From positions 1 to 42,402 of the forward strand of contig CAYNZJ010000002.1 in assembly GCA_964401705.1 (NCBI GenBank): DNA of 42,402 bases, read 5' to 3'. Both the position numbers and the translations under genes were made by a program. The notes beneath the pieces were generated by a model that saw only the letters and a program-made list of their open reading frames with translations, searched no databases and was not told where the DNA came from. Each line of letters begins with the position of its first letter. The first letter of the stretch is position 1. Of this stretch, positions 1 through 8,520 are shown piece after piece. The stretch is from 2-01-FULL-33-17 sp964401705 (GTDB lineage: Bacteria; Patescibacteriota; Minisyncoccia; Phycocordibacterales; UBA9973).

Positions 1-2311
1 TCTTACTTTTAATTCTCAGTGAGTTCGACACAACTGACACTGATGACATCGCCATCGCAAATCCTGCAAATACTGGATTAAGCAACCATCCAAAAATTGG
101 GTAAAAAACTCCAGCCGCAAGAGGGATTCCTACAATATTGTAAATGAATGCCCAAAAAAGGTTTTGTTTAATTCCTCGCAATGTTATTTTTGATAACCTT
201 ATTGCTTTTACAATTTTTGAAATATCTCCACCCAGGAGTGTAATTCCTGCTGACTCAATGGCAACATCAGTACCTGTACCCATGGCGATACCGACATCGG
301 CTTGAGCTAGTGCAGGAGCGTCATTTACTCCATCACCCGCCATAGCAACAACATGTCCTTGGGATTGAAGTTCTTGTATTTTTAATAACTTATCTTGAGG
401 TAAAACATGAGCAACAACTTCATCGACTCCAACAAGAGATGCGATGTGTTTCGCCGCTTTTTCATCATCGCCTGTAAGCATCATTACTTTAATTCCAAGT
501 TTATGAAGATCATTAATAGCTTCTTTTGATTCAGGTTTTATTTCATCTGCAACCATTACAAAACCAAGAACTTTTTCTTTTGTAGATATAATGACAGGAG
601 TTTTTCCTTGGGATGTAAACTCTTCTAGCAATGTTTGATCAAAAGAAAGATTTAAATCGTTAATAAGTTTTGTATTACCAACAAAATATTCAACCTGCTT
701 AACAGACCCTTTTAGACCTTTTCCTTGAATTCCTTCAAAGTTTGAAACTTCTTGTGTGGGGATGTTCTTCTCTTTTGCATAATTCACAATTGCATGTGCG
801 ATTGGATGTTCAGATTTTTTCTCTAGTGTTGCAAGTATTCCTATCAAATCTTCATTACTCATATCTGAGCTATTTTGGATATCAACAAGTGTCGGTTTCC
901 CAATTGTTATCGTTCCTGTTTTATCCATAATGACAGTATCAACTTTGTGTAATTTCTCTAGTGTAGCTGCATCTTTGATCAGTATTCCTTCCTTTGCTCC
1001 TTTACCAACCCCCACAATGATTGCAGTCGGGGTAGCAAGTCCAAGTGCACATGGGCATGCAATAACTAATATCCCGACAAAGGATACAAGTCCAAATGAA
1101 AGAGCTTGTGAAAATCCAAGTGAGCCAGTTCCAAATGCTAACCATACGCCAAGAGTGACAAAAGCTAAGATAAGAACTATCGGTACAAAAACACTTGAAA
1201 TCTTATCAGCTAGTGCCTGAATAGGGGCTTTACTCCCTTGGGCTTCTTCAACCATGTGTATAATTTGAGCCAGCAATGTTTCTGAGCCAACTTTTGTGGC
1301 TTTAAAAACAAACGATCCACTTGTATTAATTGTTCCTGCTACTACACTATCTCCAATCTTTTTCTGTACTGGCATTGGCTCTCCTGTTACCATTGATTCA
1401 TCAACAAATGATGCTCCTTCCGCAATAACTCCGTCTACTGGAATCTTTGTTCCTGGCTTAACAATAATTAAATCTCCATGTTTAACCTCATTTATAGAAA
1501 TCTCTACTTCCTTACCTTCACGCATAATCAAAGCTGTTTTTGCTTGAAGATTTAAAAGTTTTTCTATCGCATCTCCTGTTTTAATTTTTGAACGAGCTTC
1601 TAAATATTTACCAAGAGCGATAAAAGTAATCACTACAATGGTCACATCGTAGTAAGTATGATCTACATTTATAAAAGGTCTGAGTGTTTCTTCAAATGCA
1701 CTGACAGCAAAACTATATAGAAAAGCGGCAACAGTACCGATACCGATAAGTGTATCCATGTTAGCTTTGCCATATCTTAAGAAACGATAAAATCCCAGAA
1801 GATACGGTTTTCCGACTACAAACAACGTATATGTAGCAAATATTGGTAGGAGGTGGTGAAAAAATTCTTTGAGCGCATAGCTCATCATGGGGACAATACT
1901 GTACTGAGTAAGAATATCCCAAGTCATAACGAAAACACTAAAGATAGCTAGTGGAATAGCTGACATGACTTTAGATTTCATATTCTTAATTTCTTCAATC
2001 TTTTCCTTTTTTGACTGATTTAATCCTAAATGCTCAGCATGTTCGTTTTCACCCATACCCATAGAACTTGCAGACATGCTTTCCATACTATGACCCATGG
2101 GTGCTATCAAAGAATACCCAAGCGGTTCCAGTTTCTTATTAAAAGATTCAGTGTTAGTTTTTGAACTATCAAAAACAATCTTTGCGTTCTCAGTACCATT
2201 GTTTACTGAAACATCTTCCACTCCATCGATTTTTTTTACTGTTCTTTCAATAATACTTGCACACGAAGCACAATGCATACCTTTAATTTTGTATATCTTT
2301 GGAGTATTCAT
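1..2311 (-). CDS. copA: Copper-translocating P1B-type ATPase, 3' end cut by window edge
   Basis: Pumps Cu(I) out of the cytoplasm using ATP. About 770 residues are visible, ending with the last transmembrane helix and a basic tail, so only a few C-terminal residues are probably missing. In order: an N-terminal heavy-metal-associated domain with GMHCASC (residues 11-17), a Met/His-rich linker (about 73-97), membrane helices with the metal-binding CPC motif (ACPCALG), the phosphorylation motif DKTGT, the SEHP nucleotide-binding motif and the GDGVNDAPAL hinge motif. The ATG at 2311 lies 3 nt after the csoR stop and has no Shine-Dalgarno sequence, so the two genes form one copper-responsive operon. 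Cu(I) specificity rests on CPC and the linked CsoR; silver is also possible. Confidence 0.95.
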   Translation of the reverse strand, partial: MNTPKIYKIKGMHCASCASIIERTVKKIDGVEDVSVNNGTENAKIVFDSSKTNTESFNKKLEPLGYSLIAPMGHSMESMSASSMGMGENEHAEHLGLNQSKKEKIEEIKNMKSKVMSAIPLAIFSVFVMTWDILTQYSIVPMMSYALKEFFHHLLPIFATYTLFVVGKPYLLGFYRFLRYGKANMDTLIGIGTVAAFLYSFAVSAFEETLRPFINVDHTYYDVTIVVITFIALGKYLEARSKIKTGDAIEKLLNLQAKTALIMREGKEVEISINEVKHGDLIIVKPGTKIPVDGVIAEGASFVDESMVTGEPMPVQKKIGDSVVAGTINTSGSFVFKATKVGSETLLAQIIHMVEEAQGSKAPIQALADKISSVFVPIVLILAFVTLGVWLAFGTGSLGFSQALSFGLVSFVGILVIACPCALGLATPTAIIVGVGKGAKEGILIKDAATLEKLHKVDTVIMDKTGTITIGKPTLVDIQNSSDMSNEDLIGILATLEKKSEHPIAHAIVNYAKEKNIPTQEVSNFEGIQGKGLKGSVKQVEYFVGNTKLINDLNLSFDQTLLEEFTSQGKTPVIISTKEKVLGFVMVADEIKPESKEAINDLHKLGIKVMMLTGDDEKAAKHIASLVGVDEVVAHVLPQDKLLKIQELQSQGHVVAMAGDGVNDAPALAQADVGIAMGTGTDVAIESAGITLLGGDISKIVKAIRLSKITLRGIKQNLFWAFIYNIVGIPLAAGVFYPIFGWLLNPVFAGFAMAMSSVSVVSNSLRIKSK

Positions 2312-2314
2312 AAA

Positions 2315-2578
2315 TTATTTTCGCTTAAGCTGATAAACTTTTAAAATTTCTTTAGTAGCAACATCGACTTTGCCACTTTTAATTTGACCAACAACACAAT
2401 GACCAAGGTGGCTCTCAAGGAGAATATCCTCAATACTTGAAAGACCTTGTTTTACGGCAGAGGTCTGGGTAATGACATCGATACAGTACTTTTCCTCTTC
2501 AATCATTTTTTGGATACCTCGAACTTGTCCTTCTATTTTTTTGAGCCTTGTTATGAGTTTTTGTTTATCTTTATGCAT
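2315..2578 (-). CDS. csoR: CsoR-type copper-sensing repressor
   Basis: DUF156/CsoR family all-helical repressor of 87 residues that leaves DNA on Cu(I) binding. The family signature C-x24-H-x3-C is intact (C32, H57, C61), which favours copper over the nickel (RcnR) or formaldehyde (FrmR) branches. An upstream in-frame extension to 2620 exists, but it would read through the operator and -10 box; the ATG at 2578 (MHKDKQKLITRLKKIEGQ) matches the usual family start and lies 6 nt from the -10 box, giving a leaderless transcript. It is followed by copA after 3 nt. Confidence 0.95.
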   Translation of the reverse strand: MHKDKQKLITRLKKIEGQVRGIQKMIEEEKYCIDVITQTSAVKQGLSSIEDILLESHLGHCVVGQIKSGKVDVATKEILKVYQLKRK

Positions 2579-2582
2579 AATG

Positions 2583-2613
2583 CTATTATACCCCCTATGG
2601 GGTATAATAGCAA
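2583..2613 (-). promoter_or_regulatory. CsoR operator inside the csoR-copA promoter
   Basis: A perfect palindrome with 12-bp arms (CTATTATACCCC at 2583-2594, its complement at 2599-2610) and a 4-nt centre. Read on the minus strand it sits between TTGCTA (-35, 2613-2608) and TATAAT (-10, 2590-2585) with 17-bp spacing, so a bound repressor would block RNA polymerase. The C-run/G-run core resembles known CsoR operators. The predicted transcript start is the A of the csoR ATG. The palindrome also carries a TATAAT on the plus strand, but no plus-strand gene follows. Confidence 0.85.
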
Positions 2614-2624
2614 GTTTCAAAATG

Positions 2625-3953
2625 TCAGTCTACTAGAGTAATCTTTTTTTCCTTCAATATCAGCCTACTCCTCAAATGTCCCATCAGTTCACGCTTCTCA
2701 AGTGGCGTGCCTTCTCGTAATACATACTTTGCGTACTCTCTGGTATTCACATCGTCCTCATTGATACTGTATTTCGGTGTACCCTTGGTTGCGAGTCGTT
2801 GCAGTCTGTTAAATCGCTTGATTTCTTCTTCAAGCTTCACTCGCATGCCCAGTTCGTTGATGCTTACCTTATCAATCACTTTGAATAGCTCCTCAATCAG
2901 TTCTTCCTCTCGTATATACTTGTTCTTGCAATTCCTGTCTCTCGCCTTTGAACATGAGTAGTAGACATACTTGGCAGTCGTGCCATCCTTGAGTTCCTTG
3001 TATTTTTCCTGTGCCGTTATTCCTGATTCGCACATACCGCAGGTAAATAGTTTAGTAAATGCGAACTCTCGATTTTCTCTGACAATCCTATCTCGCTTCA
3101 GTTGTTCCTGTGCTTTCTCATATAACTCTTGAGTAATGATCGGCGCATGACTTCCTTGATACCAATTACCTGAATCTCTCGGGTATTCAAATGGTCCATA
3201 GTAGATTGGCATATTGAAGATACGATAAACACCTGAGAGCGTCAGGGGTTTATTCCCTCGAGTATAGAAATTCAAATCGAATCGTAACCAGTTGTATACT
3301 TTTCTTCCACTCCATTTTTCGTACACCACTTTCTCAAACATTTTCTTGATAATCGGTGCTCTATCTGGGTCTAGTGCAAGTTGACACTTCCTGTCCATCA
3401 ATTTCTGATTGAGATATCCAAGCGGTGCCATTCCAGGCCAGAGTCCCATCTCCACTCTTGTTCTCAGTCCTCGCTTAACGTTAATTCCTCGATTGTCGTT
3501 TTCAAGCTTCGCCTGACTTCCCAATATCATCAAGAGAAACTTCTCATTTGGATTGTTGCCGAATGTCTGTCCGAAGGTTCGTATCATATGCAGTTTTCCT
3601 GCATCCATCAGATCCACAATCTTTCCCAAATCTCCTGCGTTTCTACTTATGCGGTCAGGTGCCCAAGTCAGTATTGCATTGAACTTCTCTTGCTTGAGTT
3701 CCTCGATGATTTCATTGAACACTGGTCGTTGTCCTGTCTCCTTTGCACTATGGCTCTCACGCTTCATGGTGACCACTTCAAGCCCCTCACGATCTGCCAG
3801 TTGGAGCATCTCGCTGATTTGGCTATCTATGGAAAGCACTTGTCGTTCCTCAGATTCTGTTGATTTTCTTGCATACAAGCAGTATCTAATTTTCTTTGGC
3901 TCGACTACTACTTTTGGTACACCTTGTTCTATGTTTGGATTTTCTATCTTCAT
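2625..3953 (-). CDS. Large serine recombinase (site-specific integrase/resolvase)
   Basis: 442 residues with the three-part layout of large serine integrases: resolvase catalytic domain (about 22-165; catalytic S31 in YARKST, and DRISRN arginines at 101 and 104), Recombinase domain (about 175-290), then a zinc ribbon (C305, C308, C334, C342) and a short coiled-coil region (about 355-380). It is at the short end for integrases that act on phage or element attachment sites, and much longer than a small invertase/resolvase. The stop lies only 15 bp from the csoR operator. No clear promoter or Shine-Dalgarno sequence is visible upstream. It is the only recombinase in the window and the likely mover of part of the 2.6-13.8 kb accessory region; its attachment sites could not be identified with certainty. 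Confidence 0.93.
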   Translation of the reverse strand: MKIENPNIEQGVPKVVVEPKKIRYCLYARKSTESEERQVLSIDSQISEMLQLADREGLEVVTMKRESHSAKETGQRPVFNEIIEELKQEKFNAILTWAPDRISRNAGDLGKIVDLMDAGKLHMIRTFGQTFGNNPNEKFLLMILGSQAKLENDNRGINVKRGLRTRVEMGLWPGMAPLGYLNQKLMDRKCQLALDPDRAPIIKKMFEKVVYEKWSGRKVYNWLRFDLNFYTRGNKPLTLSGVYRIFNMPIYYGPFEYPRDSGNWYQGSHAPIITQELYEKAQEQLKRDRIVRENREFAFTKLFTCGMCESGITAQEKYKELKDGTTAKYVYYSCSKARDRNCKNKYIREEELIEELFKVIDKVSINELGMRVKLEEEIKRFNRLQRLATKGTPKYSINEDDVNTREYAKYVLREGTPLEKRELMGHLRSRLILKEKKITLVD

Positions 3954-4007
3954 ACCTACATTGATGACGCAACTCGCCTTATGAGTCTAGAGCGTCCTGA
4001 GTGCTAT

Positions 4008-4021
4008 CTGTTGGTAACTAA
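4008..4021 (+). repeat. 14-bp direct repeat, left copy
   Basis: CTGTTGGTAACTAA lies between the recombinase gene and the OLD-like gene, before that gene's promoter. An identical copy stands at 7026-7039, one base after the stop codon of the second gene of the module. The pair therefore brackets exactly promoter plus two genes. It could be recombination-site core, a target duplication or the scar of a cassette insertion. Confidence 0.6.
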
Positions 4022-4056
4022 AACGCTTAAAAGTCCTTTATTTATGAGGTTTTTTG

Positions 4057-4071
4057 TGGTATAATGAACAT
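4057..4071 (+). promoter_or_regulatory. Extended -10 promoter of the OLD-like gene (leaderless)
   Basis: TGG followed by TATAAT (4060-4065) forms an extended -10 element; no convincing -35 is seen. The GTG at 4072 is 6 nt after the box, so the RNA should begin at or within a base of the start codon. Confidence 0.65.
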
Positions 4072-5766
4072 GTGAAGATATTAAAATTTGAAACTAAAGA
4101 CCATCCTATTCTTGGAGACAGTTCTCTCGACTTTTCACGAGATGGTGTTTTTTCAGATGTCGTATTAATTGCTGGTTCTAACGGATCTGGTAAAACCACT
4201 ATTTTAAATGAGATTTTTGATTTCCTAACAAATATTTCTCCTAAAAATCAAACACATAATATCTCGATAACATTTGAATTATCTATAGATGAAATAGATA
4301 CTCTACACTCGATTGAAAATGGGATTGACCATATTTTAAAAATAGAATCTGCAAAGCCGAGAATTGCTGGGCAGTCTGATTGGGGTCAGATTCTTACTTC
4401 AAATTCATCTGGTCAAATCAATAATAATTTTGTAAGAAGCGACGCATTCCAAGCTTTTTTAAAAGTTGTATATTCAACTGTTGAAATAAATTTTGCTAAT
4501 AGTCAGATTAACTCTACAACAGCAAAAGATATTGATACCGACAAAATACCAAAAGAAAAGTCTACTGGAAATATTTCACAAGAGATAAAACAGCTCCTTG
4601 TTGATATCAAATCTTTAGATAATCAGGATGCTGCAGATTGGGTAGAATCTAATCACGGTCAAACTGTACAAGTTGCAAAAAGTTCTAAAAGAATAGAACG
4701 ATTCAAGAGAGCCTTTGATGCAATGATTGAAGGAAAAACTTTTGAGGGAGTAAAAAATGAAGATAATCATAAAAAGGTTTATTTTAAAGATACATTCAAT
4801 AATGAAATTGATATATCATCTCTTAGTTCTGGTGAGAAACAGATAGTTTTTCGTGCGGGCTATCTTTTAAAAAATATTGGGACACTATCAGGTGGTTTTG
4901 TTTTGATTGACGAACCCGAAATTAGTTTTCATCCCTCGTGGCAAGAGAAATATATTACCTTTATAAAGAAGTTATTTTCAGATGAACAAGGTTCTATCCA
5001 ATCTCAAATAATTATTGCTACACATTCACCATTTATTATTCAAAATGAAAACATTACCGATGAAAAGATAGTAATATTAGAAAAAAGCGGTAAAAATACA
5101 ATCGAATCTTCATCTCCTGTGTTTTATGGTTACAAGAAACCAGAACCTGTTTTTATTCCTATAAAGATTGAAACAAAACCATTACTTCTTGTTGAGGGTG
5201 AGAGCGACAAAAGAATTATTTCTAATGCATGGAATAGGATCTACCCAAGCACTGATATGTATTTCGACATAAAATGGGCTGGTGAGCCTGGAGTCGGAGG
5301 GGCAGGTCTTCTTAATAGACATCTCGTCGCTCTGCAACAACACGCAACAAAAAAAGTATTGGGTTTATTTGATGCCGATGGAAAAGGATTAAACGAATTT
5401 AATGGTACCAGAACAAAAAATTCAACTAATGAATTTAGTATAAATAGGACTATTCCGTCTTTAAAAATTTTACACAAAGTTGGTGCTACATATCTTCCGT
5501 TGCCAACTTTTAGACAAGATTATTTTCAGCTAAATTACCCGCAATTTTCTTTACTTACATTGGAGCTATTTTTCGCTGATACGATCTTAACATCTTTGGG
5601 TATCTTAGAAACTACTCCAGTAATCTTGGGCAGTGTTCAGTTAGTAAAGATAAAAAATAATCATAATATATCTGATGTCCAACTATCAGGATTACAAGAT
5701 ACTGATTTTTCTGAATTCAAAACATTATTTGAACATATACAAAATTGTTTTAATCAATTACCTTAA
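4072..5766 (+). CDS. OLD-family ATP-dependent endonuclease (ABC-type ATPase + TOPRIM)
   Basis: 564 residues from a GTG start; an upstream TTG at 4054 would precede the promoter. The N-terminal ABC/SMC-like ATPase has Walker A GSNGSGKT (35-42), the signature LSSGEKQ (251-257), Walker B ending in IDE (about 279-281) followed by PEISFHP, and the H-loop ATHSP (316-320). A TOPRIM nuclease follows: VEGESD with E375, and LFDAD with D434 and D436, with about 125 more residues after it. This layout is that of OLD (overcoming lysogenization defect) nucleases, as in phage P2 Old and GajA of Gabija, which act in phage defence by cutting DNA. No UvrD-like partner is present, so it is not Gabija; the neighbour 5 nt downstream is a membrane-anchored protein. 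A defence role is inference from family and context. Confidence 0.85.
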   Translation: MKILKFETKDHPILGDSSLDFSRDGVFSDVVLIAGSNGSGKTTILNEIFDFLTNISPKNQTHNISITFELSIDEIDTLHSIENGIDHILKIESAKPRIAGQSDWGQILTSNSSGQINNNFVRSDAFQAFLKVVYSTVEINFANSQINSTTAKDIDTDKIPKEKSTGNISQEIKQLLVDIKSLDNQDAADWVESNHGQTVQVAKSSKRIERFKRAFDAMIEGKTFEGVKNEDNHKKVYFKDTFNNEIDISSLSSGEKQIVFRAGYLLKNIGTLSGGFVLIDEPEISFHPSWQEKYITFIKKLFSDEQGSIQSQIIIATHSPFIIQNENITDEKIVILEKSGKNTIESSSPVFYGYKKPEPVFIPIKIETKPLLLVEGESDKRIISNAWNRIYPSTDMYFDIKWAGEPGVGGAGLLNRHLVALQQHATKKVLGLFDADGKGLNEFNGTRTKNSTNEFSINRTIPSLKILHKVGATYLPLPTFRQDYFQLNYPQFSLLTLELFFADTILTSLGILETTPVILGSVQLVKIKNNHNISDVQLSGLQDTDFSEFKTLFEHIQNCFNQLP

Positions 5767-5771
5767 CTTAT

Positions 5772-7025
5772 ATGTCGCTAGATATCACGCAAACAATTAA
5801 AGATGTCGATTGGATAACACTTTCAGTGACTATTGGTGTTGCTATTTTGGGATGGATAATATCTCTTTTGCTTCAGCGTAAAAATCTTAAAGATCAACAC
5901 AGGATTCAAGTCAGATATGATATTTATAAAGAGTTTGTGAAATTAAGAAGAGAAACTCAAGACTCTATAAACAAATTAGGTGGTCATGCATCTCCACCTT
6001 TCATTCTCATGAGTACGAGCATGATTCCATTTCAGGTTGGTTTAAAAAAAGAATACAAAGACCAATGGTTGCCATATTCAGAACAAGAGTGCTTATTTGA
6101 GGGTGAACAAAAATGGAATTCTTTTGTTAAAGAACTTTATGATCTTTATTTTGATTTTTCAAATAATTTTTTGAATGTAATGTATCTTACTGAAGATTGG
6201 GCTTCTCCTTTAAAAAAACTTTTGCCCACTAAACAAATATTTAACGAAGAGGTACAAAAACTCAAGAAAAATATTCAAACAAATTTGAGTATCTTGCAGT
6301 CATATTCTCAAACACACGGACATGATTGGAGAACATGGGATCAAGAACAAGTGAATGTGATTATTCAAAACATTTCCAATGATGCCATGTCGGTGGGTAT
6401 GTATCTAAGCGACTTTATGGTTTTAGTGCACAATGAATTGCTTTCATCATATTTTGGTCACAAAAGACCAACTCGCAAAACACTTGATAAGAAATACAAG
6501 GTACTTACAAAGAAGGGCATTATTGAAAATGTAGATTGGAAGTTATTTAAAAAAACAGAAACCATGACTAATGATTTAATTGCTTATGTTAAAAATGCAC
6601 TTTCAAAGCATTCTAAACAAAATGGTTATATTTCAGCTGAATACAAAAACTTCCTAACATCAGTATCATCTGGTATTTGTCCAAACTGTACTACTCCTAT
6701 TTTGGTTATGAGCATGGAAAAATCAGAAAATACTTTTTCATATCAATATGCTTGCGGGCATAGTTTTAAGGGTATATCAATTCAAGAAACTATTACTATA
6801 AGAGACTTAATTAAAGTAAAGAAGTTTGATGAATTGCTTGGTAAAATTCGCACCATTGTTCATGGGTGGAAAGCGAGTGGAGATAAAAAAATCCCAGATG
6901 GTGTGGACTATTACATGGATGTGAATAAAGAAAATAATGAATACCACCAAGTCGTAAAAGATTACAAAACTAGTGAAATTTTACATGAAGAACATGAGCC
7001 ACTCACAAACCATAGAAAAAATTAG
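5772..7025 (+). CDS. Membrane-anchored protein with CxxC...CxH motif, partner of the OLD-like nuclease
   Basis: 417 residues, no family recognised with certainty. One N-terminal transmembrane helix (about 15-34) is followed by a charged helical stretch (RKNLKDQHRIQVRYDIYKEF), then a long helical, Trp/Tyr-rich cytoplasmic body. A CPNC...CGH motif (C303, C306, C328, H330) looks like a zinc ribbon. The gene begins 5 nt after the nuclease stop and shares its promoter, so the two are very probably co-expressed. Positioning at the membrane suggests an effector or sensor coupled to the ATPase-nuclease, but nothing in the sequence proves an activity. The gene ends one base before the second 14-bp direct repeat. 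Confidence 0.8.
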   Translation: MSLDITQTIKDVDWITLSVTIGVAILGWIISLLLQRKNLKDQHRIQVRYDIYKEFVKLRRETQDSINKLGGHASPPFILMSTSMIPFQVGLKKEYKDQWLPYSEQECLFEGEQKWNSFVKELYDLYFDFSNNFLNVMYLTEDWASPLKKLLPTKQIFNEEVQKLKKNIQTNLSILQSYSQTHGHDWRTWDQEQVNVIIQNISNDAMSVGMYLSDFMVLVHNELLSSYFGHKRPTRKTLDKKYKVLTKKGIIENVDWKLFKKTETMTNDLIAYVKNALSKHSKQNGYISAEYKNFLTSVSSGICPNCTTPILVMSMEKSENTFSYQYACGHSFKGISIQETITIRDLIKVKKFDELLGKIRTIVHGWKASGDKKIPDGVDYYMDVNKENNEYHQVVKDYKTSEILHEEHEPLTNHRKN

Positions 7026-7039
7026 CTGTTGGTAACTAA
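7026..7039 (+). repeat. 14-bp direct repeat, right copy
   Basis: Identical to 4008-4021. Here it also forms the left half of a small palindrome, TGGTAA-CTAA-TTACCA (7030-7045), which the left copy lacks. No T-run follows, so this is not an intrinsic terminator. Confidence 0.6.
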
Positions 7040-7087
7040 TTACCATTAATTCCTAATCTAAGCTAGAGTACAAAAATACCTCCAAAA

Positions 7088-7096
7088 TGGTATAAT
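7088..7096 (+). promoter_or_regulatory. Extended -10 promoter upstream of the protease leader
   Basis: TGG-TATAAT with the start of transcription expected near 7103. The sequence after the box, two nt then CCTTACAA, matches the initial transcribed region of the two leaders at 12803 and 13760. Confidence 0.6.
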
Positions 7097-7102
7097 TACC
7101 TT

Positions 7103-7300
7103 ACAATTTAATAGGAGACCTAACCCCTCAAGAATCTTGAGGATATGGTCGAAAATCCGATCAAGTTTAAAAGACTCCTCGTCAGAGTCATCTTGATCGG
7201 TCGTACCTGGAAACGGGTATGGGTCTCTCTTCGGAGAGATCGCGATGGCGAGGAGTCTTTTGGAAGACTCGCTTCATTGTTATAAAACCGATCAAGAACA
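7103..7300 (+). promoter_or_regulatory. Structured 5' leader with mutually exclusive helices (candidate RNA switch)
   Basis: About 200 nt between promoter and start codon, packed with exact helices: CCTCAAG/CTTGAGG (7126-7142); CCGATCAAG/CTTGATCGG (7157-7165 with 7192-7200), enclosing GACTC/GAGTC; a C(UUCG)G-capped stem TCTCTC/GAGAGA (7224-7239); GAGTCTT/AAGACTC (7253-7270). Two alternatives compete. AAAAGACTCCTCG (7169-7181) is perfectly complementary to 7249-7261, and a second CCGATCAAG at 7288-7296, four nt before the ATG, can take CTTGATCGG from its first partner. Pairing of 7192-7200 with 7288-7296 would cover the start region. No known riboswitch class is recognised. Confidence 0.65.
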
Positions 7301-8236
7301 ATGAAAAAACAATTTAAGACCTCACTCTTTTTCCTAATAACTATAATTTTAATAACATTCATTTCAACTCCCCAAGTTGCTCTTGCTTCATGGTGGAATC
7401 CGTTCACTTGGTTTAAGAAAGAAATTAAAGTTGAACAAGCAATCACTCCTCCTAAACAAGTACCAATTTTAAAACAAGAAAATCCTGAAACTAAAAAAGA
7501 AGAACCGAGGATAGTTTCAAAACCTACTGAATCAAAGAAGATCGTTCCAGAAAAAATCACACCCATAGAAATTCTTCCTGTCGTTACTCCATCAGTAGTA
7601 ACACCCTCAAAAGAAAACTACAAACTCGAAGATGTAATCAAAGAATGGCGACCGTACACAGTACGAGTAACTTGTATCACTCTTGATGCAAATGGAAATA
7701 AAAAGTCATATTCAGATGGTTCTGGTTTCTTAACTATTGATCCAAATCGAGGACCAATGGTGTTCACTAATAAACATGTCTTTTATGTAAAAGATTGGAC
7801 TTTAAGTGATTATTGTGATGTGTATTTCCCTGAATCAAAAGAAGTCATAAAAATAGAAAAGAAAAATAGATTTGTCTCTGGTAAAGGTCAAGATAGAGGT
7901 GCTCTTGTGATTACTCAACCGAGTGAATATGTTTCTAATCTTGTAAAAAATAAAAAAATAACTGTAAATGATTGCTTAAGGGCAAACACTGATTCAACTG
8001 ACGACATTGTGATTCTTGGATACCCAATAGGTAAACCCAAAGATGATATTTCATATGCACAAGGAAAGATTGTCGGATATCAAGATAAGTATTTTGTTTC
8101 AACCGCAACGATAGTTAGTGGATATTCAGGAGGTGTAGCAGTGTCTCTAAAAGATAACTGCTATCTTGGCATTCCTACTTATTCACAAAAAGATGACTTG
8201 TCGAAGTCGCTTATTTTAGACATTAATAAATTTTAG
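7301..8236 (+). CDS. Secreted trypsin-like serine protease
   Basis: 311 residues. A signal peptide (about 1-29, ending VALA) is followed by a Pro/Lys-rich linker (about 40-105) and a chymotrypsin-fold domain with the catalytic triad visible as H159 (TNKHVF), D198 (GQDRGALVI) and S276 (SGYSGG). GYSGG replaces the more common GNSGG but keeps the serine and oxyanion glycines. The protein probably acts outside the membrane, tethered or free. There is no PDZ domain, unlike DegP/HtrA. A 90-aa membrane protein follows after 6 nt. Substrate unknown. Expression is probably controlled by the leader in front of it. Confidence 0.85.
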   Translation: MKKQFKTSLFFLITIILITFISTPQVALASWWNPFTWFKKEIKVEQAITPPKQVPILKQENPETKKEEPRIVSKPTESKKIVPEKITPIEILPVVTPSVVTPSKENYKLEDVIKEWRPYTVRVTCITLDANGNKKSYSDGSGFLTIDPNRGPMVFTNKHVFYVKDWTLSDYCDVYFPESKEVIKIEKKNRFVSGKGQDRGALVITQPSEYVSNLVKNKKITVNDCLRANTDSTDDIVILGYPIGKPKDDISYAQGKIVGYQDKYFVSTATIVSGYSGGVAVSLKDNCYLGIPTYSQKDDLSKSLILDINKF

Positions 8237-8242
8237 AATTAT

Positions 8243-8515
8243 ATGAACAAAGAACACAATGAATTAAAAGAATTAGAAGATAACATAGCAGGTCATTTAG
8301 CATCTTATTGGCTACCACAAGGTACGACAAGAAAAATCATTCTTTTTGTATTTTTAATACTTGCAATTAAATACTTTATGCAAGATGATTATTTACTCAC
8401 AACAATTATGCTTGTCCTAGCAAGTCTTTTCTCTCCTAGGGCAATGGGAGAATTAGTACATTTTATAGGCAGAATAGTCGGTATGATTGGTAGGTTTTTT
8501 AAATTCTTTAACTAA
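8243..8515 (+). CDS. Small membrane protein, function unknown
   Basis: 90 residues with two hydrophobic stretches (about 31-47 and 49-65) and an amphipathic basic C-terminus. It starts 6 nt after the protease stop, without a Shine-Dalgarno sequence, so it is probably translated from the same mRNA. No family recognised; it could be a partner or membrane anchor for the protease. Confidence 0.65.
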   Translation: MNKEHNELKELEDNIAGHLASYWLPQGTTRKIILFVFLILAIKYFMQDDYLLTTIMLVLASLFSPRAMGELVHFIGRIVGMIGRFFKFFN

Positions 8516-8520
8516 GTCCC

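Noticed and set aside
742..1547. Plus-strand frames opposite copA
   Set aside because: The minus strand encodes all P-type ATPase motifs without interruption; the plus frames are by-products.
3381..3984. Plus-strand frames of 143-160 residues opposite the recombinase
   Set aside because: They are shadows of the minus-strand recombinase gene, have no family features and lack start signals.
4072..7025. Gabija (GajA-GajB) or PARIS system
   Set aside because: The second gene has a membrane helix and zinc-type motif rather than a UvrD-like helicase, and ATPase and TOPRIM are fused in the first gene, unlike the split AriA/AriB of PARIS.
4008..7039. Definite attL/attR of the serine recombinase
   Set aside because: The 14-bp repeats are candidates, but the recombinase gene lies outside the segment they enclose and typical attachment sites cannot be recognised by eye; kept only as direct repeats.
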